Positions 43,626 to 51,530 of a DNA stretch of 64,000 nucleotides are shown here, piece after piece (the stretch's first letter is position 1; every line of letters starts with the position of its first letter). The notes beneath the pieces are model-generated. The model worked only from the letters and a program-made list of their open reading frames with translations. It ran no database searches and had not been told where the DNA came from. The stretch spans positions 124,001-188,000 of the forward strand of contig AYMD01000008.1 in the NCBI GenBank assembly GCA_000495735.1, given 5' to 3'. This DNA is from an uncultured Acidilobus sp. JCHS. GTDB taxonomy: Archaea; Thermoproteota; Thermoprotei_A; Sulfolobales; Acidilobaceae. The translations under genes were made by a program, and so were the position numbers.

Positions 43626-44299
43626 TACCTTACCACCTGAGCTATCTCGGGCATGAGACCCATGATCATCTGCTGCCTGCTGAGCGCCCTTAGCCACACC
43701 CTCCCAGGGCCCGTGACCTTTGCGAACCACAGGCCCTCCTCGCCAAACAACATTGTCCTGAGGCCCCCGACCCTGCTCACCGAGACCCTGACGGAGGAGT
43801 CGAAGGCGAGCACGTGACCCGCCTCGGCCTCTACGCTCTCGCCAGGCCCAAGACGGACCTCTATTGCGTCGCCCGTTGCATGGAGGAAGACCTTGCCGGG
43901 CCCCCTGAACCTAGCCATCAGAAGCCCCTCCCCTCCCAGCCAGCCGAAGCCAAGCCCCACTAGGGAAGCGTCGTATTTGACGCTGTCCTCAGCCGCCAGG
44001 AAGCTCCTGTGCTCCGCTAACACCTCATCCCCTTCAGAGAGGTTTATCTCAACGATCTTGCCTGGAGCGAAGCCCGCCATTGACGCCACCCCGGGGCCCT
44101 CAAGCTCGAGGACGAAGAAGGTGGCGCCTGTGAGGGCCCTCTTGAGGCCCGCCAACAGGCCCCCTTTAAGAGATGTTTTGAGCCCCACTGAAGGGGACTT
44201 ATATATTAGGTGTCCCCCTTCGACGTAGACCTTCTCCCCTGGGCCTAGCTCCACGTCAAGTCTCTGTATGGAGTCCCCTGCTATAGTGAACCTGGCCAA
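43625..44299 (-). CDS. AIM24 family protein
   Basis: A 224-residue, beta-rich protein of the AIM24/TIGR00266 family. It has LDVELGPGEKVYVEGGHLIY, GFAPGKIVEINLSEGDEVLA, FVLELEGPGVASMAG, and a second half with ARFRGPGKVFLHATGD and VRLGPGESVEAEAGHVLAF. Members form double-stranded beta-helix folds; the archaeal function is unknown. ATG at 44299. It is followed by the B3/4 gene with a one-base overlap. Confidence 0.85.
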   Translation of the reverse strand: MARFTIAGDSIQRLDVELGPGEKVYVEGGHLIYKSPSVGLKTSLKGGLLAGLKRALTGATFFVLELEGPGVASMAGFAPGKIVEINLSEGDEVLAEHRSFLAAEDSVKYDASLVGLGFGWLGGEGLLMARFRGPGKVFLHATGDAIEVRLGPGESVEAEAGHVLAFDSSVRVSVSRVGGLRTMLFGEEGLWFAKVTGPGRVWLRALSRQQMIMGLMPEIAQVVR

Positions 44300-44341
44300 G
44301 GCCTAGCCCACTAGGAGGTCTCAGGGACGAGATTAAATGCC

Positions 44342-44698
44342 TCAGCGCTCAGCATCTCTCATCTCCTTATGGAGTTGTGAGGCAAGCCTTCTCCCCTCCT
44401 TCGTAAGGTCGTAGTAGACGCCTGGGGGTTTACCGTCAGCGACCCTTGACTTCACCTTAAGCCACGGCTTGACTGAGGAAGTAACCCTTAGCTTAAGCTG
44501 GCCCCTGAACCTGGCCAGGAGACCCATTAACTCAAGGTGCTCGCACGCGGCCTCTACGTCCTCTTCCCTGTAGGCCGGGGCCCAGCCCGACCTGCCTAGA
44601 AGCCTCCTGGCCATGAGCCAGGGCGTGTCAGGCCCGTACCTGTATATGTGCACAAGTATCTTCTTCTCTAGGTCGCTCAGCTCCAAGGCCTCAGGCAC
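44342..44698 (-). CDS. Winged-helix protein (DUF2250-like)
   Basis: A 118-residue protein. LSDLEKKILVHIYRYGPDTP and WLMARRLLGR form the helix-turn-helix, EEDVEAACEHLELMGLLARF the recognition helix and wing; a second part, YYDLTKEGRRLASQLHKEM, ends the fold. The pattern resembles the archaeal DUF2250 domain. It probably binds DNA as a regulator, but no target is known. It lies between the AIM24 gene and a thioredoxin-like gene, all on the minus strand. The start is ATG at 44698. Confidence 0.75.
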   Translation of the reverse strand: MPEALELSDLEKKILVHIYRYGPDTPWLMARRLLGRSGWAPAYREEDVEAACEHLELMGLLARFRGQLKLRVTSSVKPWLKVKSRVADGKPPGVYYDLTKEGRRLASQLHKEMRDAER

Positions 44699-44730
44699 TA
44701 GGTAAGCCTGCCCCTTTAACTTTAATGAGC

Positions 44731-45258
44731 TTAGCCCTTCTCCAGCATCCTTGACAGGAGATCAAGCATCTCGCCCTCGGTGATGGGCCTCTCGACTTTC
44801 TCGCCCCTGAAGGCCCTCTCAGCTCTCTCAGGGAAGCTGAACACTATGGTCCTGAGGTCCCTCTCGGTCAGCAAACCCTCGTACCTTTCAGTGTAAAGGA
44901 CCTTTCCGCCGTCAGTCAATACGAGAACAGTTGTCGGCGAGGCCTTGACGCCGTACTCTATGAATGTCAAGGCCGCCTTTAGCGAGGTGCAGTTCTGAGT
45001 GAACCAGTTGCAGTACGCTATGTAAAGGCCAAAGTCCTTTAAAGTGTCAAGGTTAGAGTCTATGAACGGGTACCAGACCTCGTCATACCTTCTGCATACA
45101 GGGCATAGAGAGTTGTCAAAGTAAATGACGGAGACCCTCTCCTTTGGCGTAAGGGGCGAGGCCTCCTCATTAAGGAGCACCCAGGCTCTGCTGGCCTTGT
45201 CATATGCATAAACTCCATTAGGCAAACTATCGTCTAGCCTTCCTGTCCTGGCTTTCAT
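44731..45258 (-). CDS. Thioredoxin-like protein (CPVC)
   Basis: A 175-residue protein with a thioredoxin-fold core: VSVIYFDNSLCPVCRRYDEV contains the redox pair Cys 52/Cys 55, followed by a LYIAYCNWFTQNCTSLKAAL region (with two more Cys) and the cis-Pro segment ASPTTVLVL. It may be a dithiol/disulphide oxidoreductase of the cytoplasm, as no signal peptide is visible. ATG at 45258 follows a TATA-like CTTTTAATTG (about 45293). Confidence 0.8.
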   Translation of the reverse strand: MKARTGRLDDSLPNGVYAYDKASRAWVLLNEEASPLTPKERVSVIYFDNSLCPVCRRYDEVWYPFIDSNLDTLKDFGLYIAYCNWFTQNCTSLKAALTFIEYGVKASPTTVLVLTDGGKVLYTERYEGLLTERDLRTIVFSFPERAERAFRGEKVERPITEGEMLDLLSRMLEKG

Positions 45259-45311
45259 GTTGCCCTGACCCGTTGTCCGATGGCCTCAATTAAAAGGCTC
45301 ACCCCAACAGT

Positions 45312-45324
45312 CTTTCATTGAAAG
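45312..45324. promoter_or_regulatory. Palindrome CTTTCA-T-TGAAAG
   Basis: A 13-base symmetric element lies between the UbiA stop and the TATA-like box (about 45293) of the thioredoxin-like gene, roughly 25 bases upstream of it. The same half-sites with a 5-base centre occur upstream of pckG (40940-40956). Confidence 0.35.
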
Positions 45325-45327
45325 TCG

Positions 45328-46224
45328 TTAAGCTAAGACAGCGACCAGAAGTCCAACAGCCTCTAGCAGGCCAAACATCGTAGCTAGGTTAGCCGTAGCC
45401 ACGTCCATGCCTTTCCAGGATGGCTCCCTTAGGGCCCCCTTCACGATGCCCATTAGCAGGGGCGCTGAGGCCAGCGAAAGCAGTGACCAGAGAGGCAGAA
45501 CGCGTAGAACAGAGAAGGCGACCTCTATCGCGTATGCGGCCGACAGGAACGTAAAGTACAGGAGCTTCGCCGCCCTGGCCCCTATTACCGTGGCCAGGGT
45601 CTTCACGCCAGCCCTTCTGTCCCTCTCTAAGTCCCTTATGTTGTTGGCCATAAGCACGTTATCTATCAGGAGGGCGAGGGGAAGCCCTACCAGGAGCCCC
45701 CTTAAGGCCAGCTCGCCGCTGGCTATGTAATATCCAGTTAGGGTCAACAGGACCGCTGCAAGCATGACAGGTATGTCGCCCAGAGCCCTGTACTTGAGCC
45801 CTGGCGGCCCTGAGTAAGTGTATCCCATTACAGCACCTATGATGCCGAGGAGCAGCGCCAGAGGCCTGCCCAGCAATGCCACAACAAGGCCCAGCGCCAA
45901 GGCTACTGCCAAGAACGTCAATGAGAGCCTGTAAGCGCCAAGATGTCCTATCTCAGGGTCATACGCAAAATGGTACCTTATGGACGCCACCTCCTTGTCA
46001 TCTATTCCCCTGCGGAAGTCGTATACGTCATTTATTACGTTAGTGGCCGAGTGTATGAAGAGCTCCCCGATGACAGCTATCAGGAGGGCTAAGACCACCT
46101 TAGCAGACAAAGTAAAGACGTTATAGGTTAGAAAGCCCACTACGAGCGTTATAGCGTAGAACGGAAGGGCCCACGGCCTTACTCCGATGAAGAGCCTTCT
46201 GGCTCTATTCATCTTATACACCAC
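45328..46224 (-). CDS. UbiA family prenyltransferase
   Basis: A 298-residue integral membrane protein with about eight helices. The first aspartate motif is NDVYDFRRGID (residues 65-75) and the second NIRDLERDRRAG (near 195), which bind prenyl diphosphate and Mg. Archaeal members include GGGP/DGGGP synthases for lipids and menaquinone or heme O prenyltransferases. MenA-like or DGGGPS-like function cannot be decided from inspection. GTG at 46224 coincides with the predicted transcription start 26 bases after the TATA box at 46245-46254. The gene order around it does not help. Confidence 0.88.
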   Translation of the reverse strand: MVYKMNRARRLFIGVRPWALPFYAITLVVGFLTYNVFTLSAKVVLALLIAVIGELFIHSATNVINDVYDFRRGIDDKEVASIRYHFAYDPEIGHLGAYRLSLTFLAVALALGLVVALLGRPLALLLGIIGAVMGYTYSGPPGLKYRALGDIPVMLAAVLLTLTGYYIASGELALRGLLVGLPLALLIDNVLMANNIRDLERDRRAGVKTLATVIGARAAKLLYFTFLSAAYAIEVAFSVLRVLPLWSLLSLASAPLLMGIVKGALREPSWKGMDVATANLATMFGLLEAVGLLVAVLA

Positions 46225-46254
46225 TTATTAGTGGTTATGCAGTATTTAAACGGT
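46220..46254 (-). promoter_or_regulatory. Promoter and inverted repeat of the UbiA gene
   Basis: The TATA-like GTTTAAATAC (46245-46254) predicts a leaderless start at the GTG (46224). An inverted repeat ACCACT-TATT-AGTGGT (46220-46235) covers the predicted transcription start, as an operator would. On the other strand the same box region reads as GTATTTAAAC. Confidence 0.5.
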
Positions 46255-46407
46255 TTTTATGTAAAGGCTGTCCTCATATAACGTAATTACTCAAATAGCC
46301 TTTGAGGCCTCTGCTATGTCTGTCTGAAGATCAGGTCTTCTATTAGTTAGGCAACCTAGCTTAAGCGAGTATATAGAATTGTAAAGTGACTTCTTTTCTA
46401 GCCTCTG

Positions 46408-46485
46408 TGGTGCCGCGGCCGGGATTTGAACCCGGGTCACGGGCTCGAAAGGCCCGCATACTGGGCCGGGCTGTACTACCGCGGC
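46408..46485 (-). tRNA. tRNA-Glu(TTC)
   Basis: On the minus strand the acceptor arm is GCCGCGG/CCGCGGC, then A73 and an encoded CCA. The anticodon stem is CGGGC/GCCCG; the loop CTTTCGA gives anticodon TTC. T arm CCGGG-TTCAAAT-CCCGG. No intron. It is 78 nt including CCA. Confidence 0.95.
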
Positions 46486-46514
46486 ACCCATGACCCAAGC
46501 GTGTTCAGGGCAAA

Positions 46515-47468
46515 TTAAGTTTTGAGGCCAAGGAGCTCCCTGACCGTCATCCTCACGGCCTCCCTGCTTGTCATTGAGGGGCTCCAGCCCCAGGCCCTCG
46601 CCTTACTTATATCAAGCTGCATGTACTTCACGTCGCCCTTCCAGCCCCTGCCACCATCTACGCCGCCGGTAGTGTAAATCCTTGGCGAGAGGCCCATCTC
46701 TGAGGCCACTATCGACGCTATCTCCAATACTGATATCCTGTCAGGGCCGCCTACGTTAAACACCTCGTAGGTGACTCCCCTCTCCACGGCCTTCATTAAA
46801 AGGCCGTGCATGGCCTCAACTGCCTCGGCCACGTGAACGTAGCTCTTGCTCTGAGTTCCATCCCCCAGTACCTCCAGCTCGGCTGGGTTCCTCCTGAGCT
46901 TCTGTATGAAGTCATAAATTGCCCCGTGCGTCTGCCTCCTGCCAACAACGTTAGCCAGCCTGAACGACACAGCTGTCCAGCTGAACGTGTGGGCGTAGCC
47001 GCTTATCATTGCTTCCCCCGCGAGCTTTGAGGCGCCGTAGACGCTTATCGGCTCAAGGGGGTAGTCCTCAGGTGTGGGCAGGACCTTGGCATCACCGTAG
47101 ACCGTGGACGATGAGGCAAACCCTATGACCTTAACGCCGGCAACCCTCATGGCCTCAAGGACATTAAAGGTGACCTCCACGTTGTTCCTGTAGATTGAGG
47201 TGGGGTCCTGAGCCCCCAGCCTGACCTCGGGGTTCGCGGCCAGGTGAAAGACGGCGTCTGCTCCCTTTATCGAGCTGAGGGCTACCTGGGGGTCCCTCAG
47301 GTCCCCTATCATCAGCCTGAGCCTGGGATCGTCCTTGACTGACGCGAGGAACTCGGGCCTGCCCGTGGAGAGGTTGTCGATAACAACAACCTCGTGCCCC
47401 TTGTTTATCAGGAGCTCCACCAGGTGGGACCCTATAAAGCCGGCCCCTCCTGTGACGACGAATCTCAA
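46515..47468 (-). CDS. NAD-dependent nucleotide-sugar epimerase (UDP-glucose 4-epimerase type)
   Basis: A 317-residue short-chain epimerase. The Rossmann motif is VTGGAGFIGSHLVELL at residues 4-19, followed by HLAANPEVRLGAQDPTSIYR, SSTVYGDAK and the catalytic YGASKLAGEA (Tyr and Lys). It probably interconverts UDP-glucose and UDP-galactose or related sugars. TTG at 47468 is the start. Its role may link to glycogen or protein glycosylation, but no glycosyltransferase is adjacent. Confidence 0.88.
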   Translation of the reverse strand: MRFVVTGGAGFIGSHLVELLINKGHEVVVIDNLSTGRPEFLASVKDDPRLRLMIGDLRDPQVALSSIKGADAVFHLAANPEVRLGAQDPTSIYRNNVEVTFNVLEAMRVAGVKVIGFASSSTVYGDAKVLPTPEDYPLEPISVYGASKLAGEAMISGYAHTFSWTAVSFRLANVVGRRQTHGAIYDFIQKLRRNPAELEVLGDGTQSKSYVHVAEAVEAMHGLLMKAVERGVTYEVFNVGGPDRISVLEIASIVASEMGLSPRIYTTGGVDGGRGWKGDVKYMQLDISKARAWGWSPSMTSREAVRMTVRELLGLKT

Positions 47469-47544
47469 GGCCTTCCCAGAAGGAAATAGGGGACCGAACT
47501 ATAAAGGCCTTGTCAGGCCTGCGCGGGCTCTTCATCCCTTCAGG

Positions 47545-48228
47545 TCAGGCCTTTCGAGCCTCTTCATCCGAGCTGTTAGTTGGAGACTCAGCTTTCTTAA
47601 ACCTCATGCACACGAATCCTTCCTGTCCCGTGTAATCCCTCGGCTCCTCAGGCCTCGGGACTTCCTCAGGCCCATAGGTAAGGGTGCCTACGGCCTTCTC
47701 GAGCCTGAACCCCGCTGACAGGAACAGGCTTACAACTTCCTCAAATCCTAAGAACCTGGCAACCCTATAGAAGGGGTTGCCCTCTTCTGCCTTCCTTGTG
47801 TAGAACCTTGCCCACTTGCTCTCCCTTGGTATTATACAGGCCACGGCCCAGCCGCCCGGCCTGAGAACCCTTGAGGCCTCAAGCACGGCTTCTTCAGGCC
47901 TTGGCAGGAAGCAGAGTGTCACTACGAGAAATGCCGAGGAAACGGACCCCCTCCTCAGGGGCATGGCCTCGGCCCTGCCCTGAACAACGTTAACCCCTCT
48001 CCTGACCCTGCTGATCCTGGCCATGCCTAGGCTTGGCTCAAGGCCTAAGCAGCCAAGGGCTGACGTAAAGAAGCCGGTCCCAGAGCCTATGTCTAGGCAG
48101 GGCCTTCCCTCCTGGCCCAGGTCGGCCCTTATCACTGTTAGGAGCTCGTTGTTGGCCGTGACCCTGTTCCTCTCAAACCAGCCCTCATATCTCTCGTATA
48201 GCTCGTCGAATAGCGACCAGGAGCTCAA
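47545..48228 (-). CDS. Class I SAM-dependent methyltransferase
   Basis: A 227-residue protein. Motif I CLDIGSGTGFFTSALG (about 44-59) and post-motif VVQGRAEAMPLRRG are followed by FLVVTLCFLPRPEEAVLEAS and the LRPGGWAVACIIP segment. It belongs to the Methyltransf_11 type; the substrate is unknown. The start is TTG at 48228. It ends upstream of the epimerase gene with the same direction. The upstream spacer holds a candidate C/D sRNA on the opposite strand. Confidence 0.82.
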   Translation of the reverse strand: MSSWSLFDELYERYEGWFERNRVTANNELLTVIRADLGQEGRPCLDIGSGTGFFTSALGCLGLEPSLGMARISRVRRGVNVVQGRAEAMPLRRGSVSSAFLVVTLCFLPRPEEAVLEASRVLRPGGWAVACIIPRESKWARFYTRKAEEGNPFYRVARFLGFEEVVSLFLSAGFRLEKAVGTLTYGPEEVPRPEEPRDYTGQEGFVCMRFKKAESPTNSSDEEARKA

Positions 48229-48259
48229 GGCTACTTATTAGCCTCCGGACCACCGCCTA

Positions 48260-48321
48260 TTGAGGCGATGATGGGAGTTCCTAACTGAGCTGGTGAGGAG
48301 GGTCTGGAGCCCTGAGCCTTG
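48260..48321 (+). ncRNA. Candidate C/D box sRNA
   Basis: The order of boxes is C ATGATGG (48268-48274), 10-nt guide GAGTTCCTAA, D' CTGA (48285-48288), 4-nt spacer, C' GTGAGGA (48293-48299), 12-nt guide GGGTCTGGAGCC, D CTGA (48312-48315). C and C' each have one mismatch to RTGATGA. The flanks TTGAGGC (48260-48266) and GCCTTGA (48316-48322) can pair as a terminal stem with two wobble pairs. A TATA-like ACTTATTA lies about 25 bases upstream (48233-48240). Such RNAs guide 2'-O-methylation. Targets were not searched. Confidence 0.6.
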
Positions 48322-48328
48322 AAATCAT

Positions 48329-49561
48329 TTACTTGCCCTTCGACTTCATGTAGTCCTTAGCGGTCTCCGCTATCAGCCTTATGCCCTCCCTCAGCTTGTC
48401 TGGCGGCAGGTAGCTGAAGTTTATCCTCATCGCGTTGACCCCGGAGCCGTCGCTGAAGAAGCTCCTCCCCGGCACATAGGCGACGCCCCTCTCTATTGCC
48501 ATTGGCAACATGTCACTGGTATCGACTCCGTCAGGCAAATATATGAACGCGAAGAGCCCTCCCCTAGGCTTGAACCAGTGAGAGCCTTCAGGCATATACT
48601 TCTCCAGCGACTCCACCATGATATCCCTCTTCTCCCTGTAGACGACCCTGGCCTTCTGTATGGTCCTCTCAACGACGCCCTCCTTCAGCGCATATAGCGC
48701 TATGTACTGCGAGAGCGTCGAAGAGTGCAGGTCGACCATCTGCTTGGCTAACTCCACCATCCTGGTTATCTGCCTGTCCGCCACCATGTAACCAAGCCTG
48801 AGGCCCGGCGCCAGTATCTTGCTGAAGGTCCCAAGGTATATCACGCGTCCCTCGCTATCTAGCGTCTTAAGTGGCGTGAACGGGACTTCGTCAAATACGA
48901 AGAAGCTGTAGGGGTCGTCCTCTATGACCAGGAGGTCGTACTTGCTCGCGACCTCCAGTAGCTCCTTCCTTCTGTCGTCAGGCATTATTACGCCCGTTGG
49001 GTTATGACACGTGGCTACCGTGTAAACCAGCTTCACGTTAAGCCCCTTCGACTTAGCCTCCTTTATCTTGTCCTCCAGAAGCTCTGTCTTCATGCCGTTC
49101 TCGTCTAAAGGGACCGAGACGAACTCCGCCCCGTAGTACCTGAAGACGTTGAGGGCCGCCAGGTACGTGGGGCTCTCTACAATTATGGCGTCCTTGGGGT
49201 TAATTAACGTCATCGCTAGGAGGTAGATGGCCTCCTGGCTCCCCGTGGTCACCGCGACCCTATCGTCACTCAGCACCTTAACGCCTTTTGACCTGACAAA
49301 GTCGGCCACGGCCTCCCTGAATGGCATGACGCCAAGAGTCGGCGAGTACTGAAGCGCGCTGTCACCCAGCTCCTCTATAACCCTGGACGCTATCCTGGCA
49401 AGGTCCTCCTTTGGAAACACCTCTGGCCCTGGGAGCCCTCCGGCCAGGCTCAGGACCTTCCTGTTCTCAGTGAGGGCCAGTATCTCCCTCACCTCTGAGG
49501 GCCTCAGGGCCCTTGTGGCCGCGGAGAACTTGCCCGATAGGTCCCTCAACATGTTGCCCAT
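48329..49561 (-). CDS. PLP-dependent aminotransferase (class I/II, LysN/Aro8-like)
   Basis: A 410-residue fold-type I aminotransferase. Motifs include VLSLAGGLPGPEVFP at the N terminus, SLAGG, ALQYSPTLGVMPFREAV, a ValThrThrGly-type VAVTTGSQEAI, NPTGV, DDPYSFF and the PLP lysine in LGTFSKILAPGLRLGY. The pattern resembles 2-aminoadipate or aromatic aminotransferases of archaea. The substrate is not certain. ATG at 49561 is the predicted leaderless start, 26 bases from the palindromic TATA at 49582-49593. Confidence 0.9.
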   Translation of the reverse strand: MGNMLRDLSGKFSAATRALRPSEVREILALTENRKVLSLAGGLPGPEVFPKEDLARIASRVIEELGDSALQYSPTLGVMPFREAVADFVRSKGVKVLSDDRVAVTTGSQEAIYLLAMTLINPKDAIIVESPTYLAALNVFRYYGAEFVSVPLDENGMKTELLEDKIKEAKSKGLNVKLVYTVATCHNPTGVIMPDDRRKELLEVASKYDLLVIEDDPYSFFVFDEVPFTPLKTLDSEGRVIYLGTFSKILAPGLRLGYMVADRQITRMVELAKQMVDLHSSTLSQYIALYALKEGVVERTIQKARVVYREKRDIMVESLEKYMPEGSHWFKPRGGLFAFIYLPDGVDTSDMLPMAIERGVAYVPGRSFFSDGSGVNAMRINFSYLPPDKLREGIRLIAETAKDYMKSKGK

Positions 49562-49581
49562 ATTCGTTAAGGCCTCTTAGA

Positions 49582-49593
49582 AGCTTTAAAGCT
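49582..49593 (-). promoter_or_regulatory. Palindromic TATA box AGCTTTAAAGCT of the aminotransferase gene
   Basis: A perfect 12-base palindrome, centre 26-27 bases upstream of the aminotransferase ATG at 49561. This implies a leaderless message. Because of the symmetry it could also fire to the right, into an otherwise empty region. Confidence 0.55.
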
Positions 49594-49893
49594 ATTATCC
49601 TCATTTATCTTGGAAAAGACTAAAGCGTATATGAACACATTGTGGGATACTTTTCTTACTATCCCTTCTAAAGGAAAGGCCCTGCCTGTGAATAACAGAA
49701 ATTAATGGTAAGCCTCTTTCACGCCATCAAAAGCGTAACGACAAGAGTGTGCAGGCCTCATAGCAGGAACACGCGTCCTTGAAGAGACTTCAAGCTCCTT
49801 ACGAACTTAAGGGTAGCTATGACAAAGTTGACATATGGGCAACAAAGGTCCGTCAAAACCCCTTTAAGGGGCTCAGGCAGGGAGCGGAAAGGG
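49594..49893. other. Gene-free region between aminotransferase and tRNA-Thr
   Basis: Nothing convincing is coded here: short frames only, the longest of note about 24 codons. There is a perfect hairpin CTTGAAG-AGA-CTTCAAG at 49778-49794 with a 3-base loop. The tRNA-Thr promoter box CTTTAAGG lies at 49862-49869, about 28 bases before the tRNA. Composition is AT-richer near 49600-49720. Confidence 0.55.
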
Positions 49894-49998
49894 GCCGCCG
49901 TAGCTCAGCTGGCAGAGCGCCGGCCTCGTATGGCCTCTAGGGAGCCCGAGGTCGGGGAGAGCCGGTGGTCGCGGGTTCAAATCCCGCCGGCGGCTCCA
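49894..49998 (+). tRNA. tRNA-Thr(CGT) with 29-nt intron
   Basis: Acceptor arm GCCGCCG/CGGCGGC, discriminator U73 and encoded CCA. D arm GCTC...GAGC; anticodon stem CCGGC/GCCGG; loop CTCGTA + A gives anticodon CGT. The intron (about 49931-49959) is between 37 and 38. T arm GCGGG-TTCAAAT-CCCGC. U73 fits tRNA-Thr of archaea. Confidence 0.88.
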
Positions 49999-50020
49999 GC
50001 CGCTTAACGCAGGTGAGAGC

Positions 50021-50782
50021 GTGGCCAGGCTGCTGTTCCAGGAAGACTCGTACCTGAGGGAGTTTGAGGCCATAGTAGTCGGCATAAAGGAGAACAAGGT
50101 GTTCCTTGACGCTACGGCCTTCCACCCAGGCCCCTCAGGCGGCCTTGACATGGACACGGGCTACCTTGTCCTGCCTGACGGCACAAAGCTAAAAGTGATT
50201 GAGGTAAGGGAGGACGAAGGGGACGTAGCCCACATAGTCGAGGGTGACCTGAGCAAGCTCTCCACGGGGACTAAGGTAAAGGGTGTAATAGACTGGGACC
50301 GCCGCTACTCTATGATGAGGCTTCACACAGCCAGTCATGTAATAGCCGCCGTACTTTTCAACAGGTACGGCGCAAAGGTAACAGGGGGTCACATAAGGCC
50401 TGACATGGCCCAGGACGACTTTGACCTAGTGAACGTTGAGGATTGGAGAGGGGCCCTGTTATCTGCAGTGGAAGAAGCTAACTCCTTATTGTCGAGGTGC
50501 ATTGATGTAAAGGTCTACTGGCTTGAAAGGGAAAAGGCCCTGCAGATACCAGGTATTGTCAAGCTCGCCTCAAGGCTGCCCCCTGAGGTAAAGACCCTGC
50601 GCATCGTTGAGATCCCAGGCGTTGACATACAGGCCGACGGAGGGCCTCACGTAAAGAACACCTGTGAGGTGGGGAGAGTAGAAGTGGTCAAGGTTGAGAA
50701 CAGAGGCAAGACGAGGAAGAGGTTATACTATAGGCTTGCGGGCCAGCCTCAGGGTGGCGTTGTTGGAAGCGGCTCTGGCTGA
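50021..50782 (+). CDS. alaX: AlaX-type alanyl-tRNA editing protein
   Basis: A 253-residue protein with a beta-barrel start (LDATAFHPGPSGGL) and the editing metal site: HTASH (His 102 and 106), plus Cys and His in GGPHVKNTCEVG. AlaX proteins hydrolyse Ser- or Gly-tRNA-Ala. The length and arrangement fit the AlaX-M type. GTG at 50021 follows GGTGAGAG. The 3' end overlaps the next gene by 29 bases. Confidence 0.92.
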   Translation: MARLLFQEDSYLREFEAIVVGIKENKVFLDATAFHPGPSGGLDMDTGYLVLPDGTKLKVIEVREDEGDVAHIVEGDLSKLSTGTKVKGVIDWDRRYSMMRLHTASHVIAAVLFNRYGAKVTGGHIRPDMAQDDFDLVNVEDWRGALLSAVEEANSLLSRCIDVKVYWLEREKALQIPGIVKLASRLPPEVKTLRIVEIPGVDIQADGGPHVKNTCEVGRVEVVKVENRGKTRKRLYYRLAGQPQGGVVGSGSG

Positions 50783-51497
50783 CCTTGCCTCTCAGTGCCG
50801 AGAGCTTCTAAGCAAGGGAGGAGACGAAATCCCGCACGTAATGCGCCTGGCTGCCTCAGGGGATGATGAGGCCCTTAATGAGCTCGGGAAGGCCAGGGAG
50901 ACCACTAAGTCGCTGCTTAACTTGCTTGACAGGGACTACGGCCTCACCATAGCCCTTCCAAGAAATGTTGATATAGTAAAGGACTTTGAGCTGGTGGTGT
51001 GGCCTGATCCGATTCCAGGAAGCCCCTTTTACGGTCTTCTTTTCCTTGCTAGGTTCTCCTTCTCTATATTTAAGAGGGACGGGAAGGCTGAGTACGAACC
51101 CCTCGAGATAGTGTTCCTTAAGGCTCAGGACAACTACGTGCCCATATACGCTTATGGCAGGGTCCATTACGACCTCTGCGAGTACAAAATATTGGGCCTC
51201 CATAGGCTGAGAATATTATACTTTTATCATGGCCATACTCCGTATATCGACGGCGTGGGCTACGTCAGGCTTAAGTGCCCCAAGGTTAAGAGGAGCGCTG
51301 TTCACGTAGGCAGAAAGTACTGGGATAGAATATGGCTGGGCGCCGCCACCACGTTCTTAAGGCTAGTGGGGGTCCAAGAGTTCAGGCTCTCAGACCTGGT
51401 AAGGCTCGGCCTCGTTAAGGTCATGAAGTGCCCTAACGACTTTGTCGTAAACCCCTTCAAAGGTCCCCTCTTCAGGAGAGGACAGTCAAGAACTTAG
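50754..51497 (+). CDS. Conserved-looking hypothetical protein
   Basis: A 247-residue frame starting with GTG at 50754 (MALLEAALADLA), overlapping alaX. It has an all-helical N-terminal part (up to about 80) and a beta-rich C-terminal part with YGLLFLARFSFSIFKRDGK, EIVFLKAQDNYVPIYAYG and HGHTPYIDGVGYVRLKCP. The segment HGHTPYIDG looks catalytic or metal-binding but matches no family I know. The gene sits between AlaX and glycogen synthase. The overlap suggests translational coupling to alaX. Confidence 0.7.
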   Translation: MALLEAALADLASQCRELLSKGGDEIPHVMRLAASGDDEALNELGKARETTKSLLNLLDRDYGLTIALPRNVDIVKDFELVVWPDPIPGSPFYGLLFLARFSFSIFKRDGKAEYEPLEIVFLKAQDNYVPIYAYGRVHYDLCEYKILGLHRLRILYFYHGHTPYIDGVGYVRLKCPKVKRSAVHVGRKYWDRIWLGAATTFLRLVGVQEFRLSDLVRLGLVKVMKCPNDFVVNPFKGPLFRRGQSRT

Positions 51498-51530
51498 ACC
51501 TCTGGCCCTTCTTAGTAAGGGGGTTCTAGC

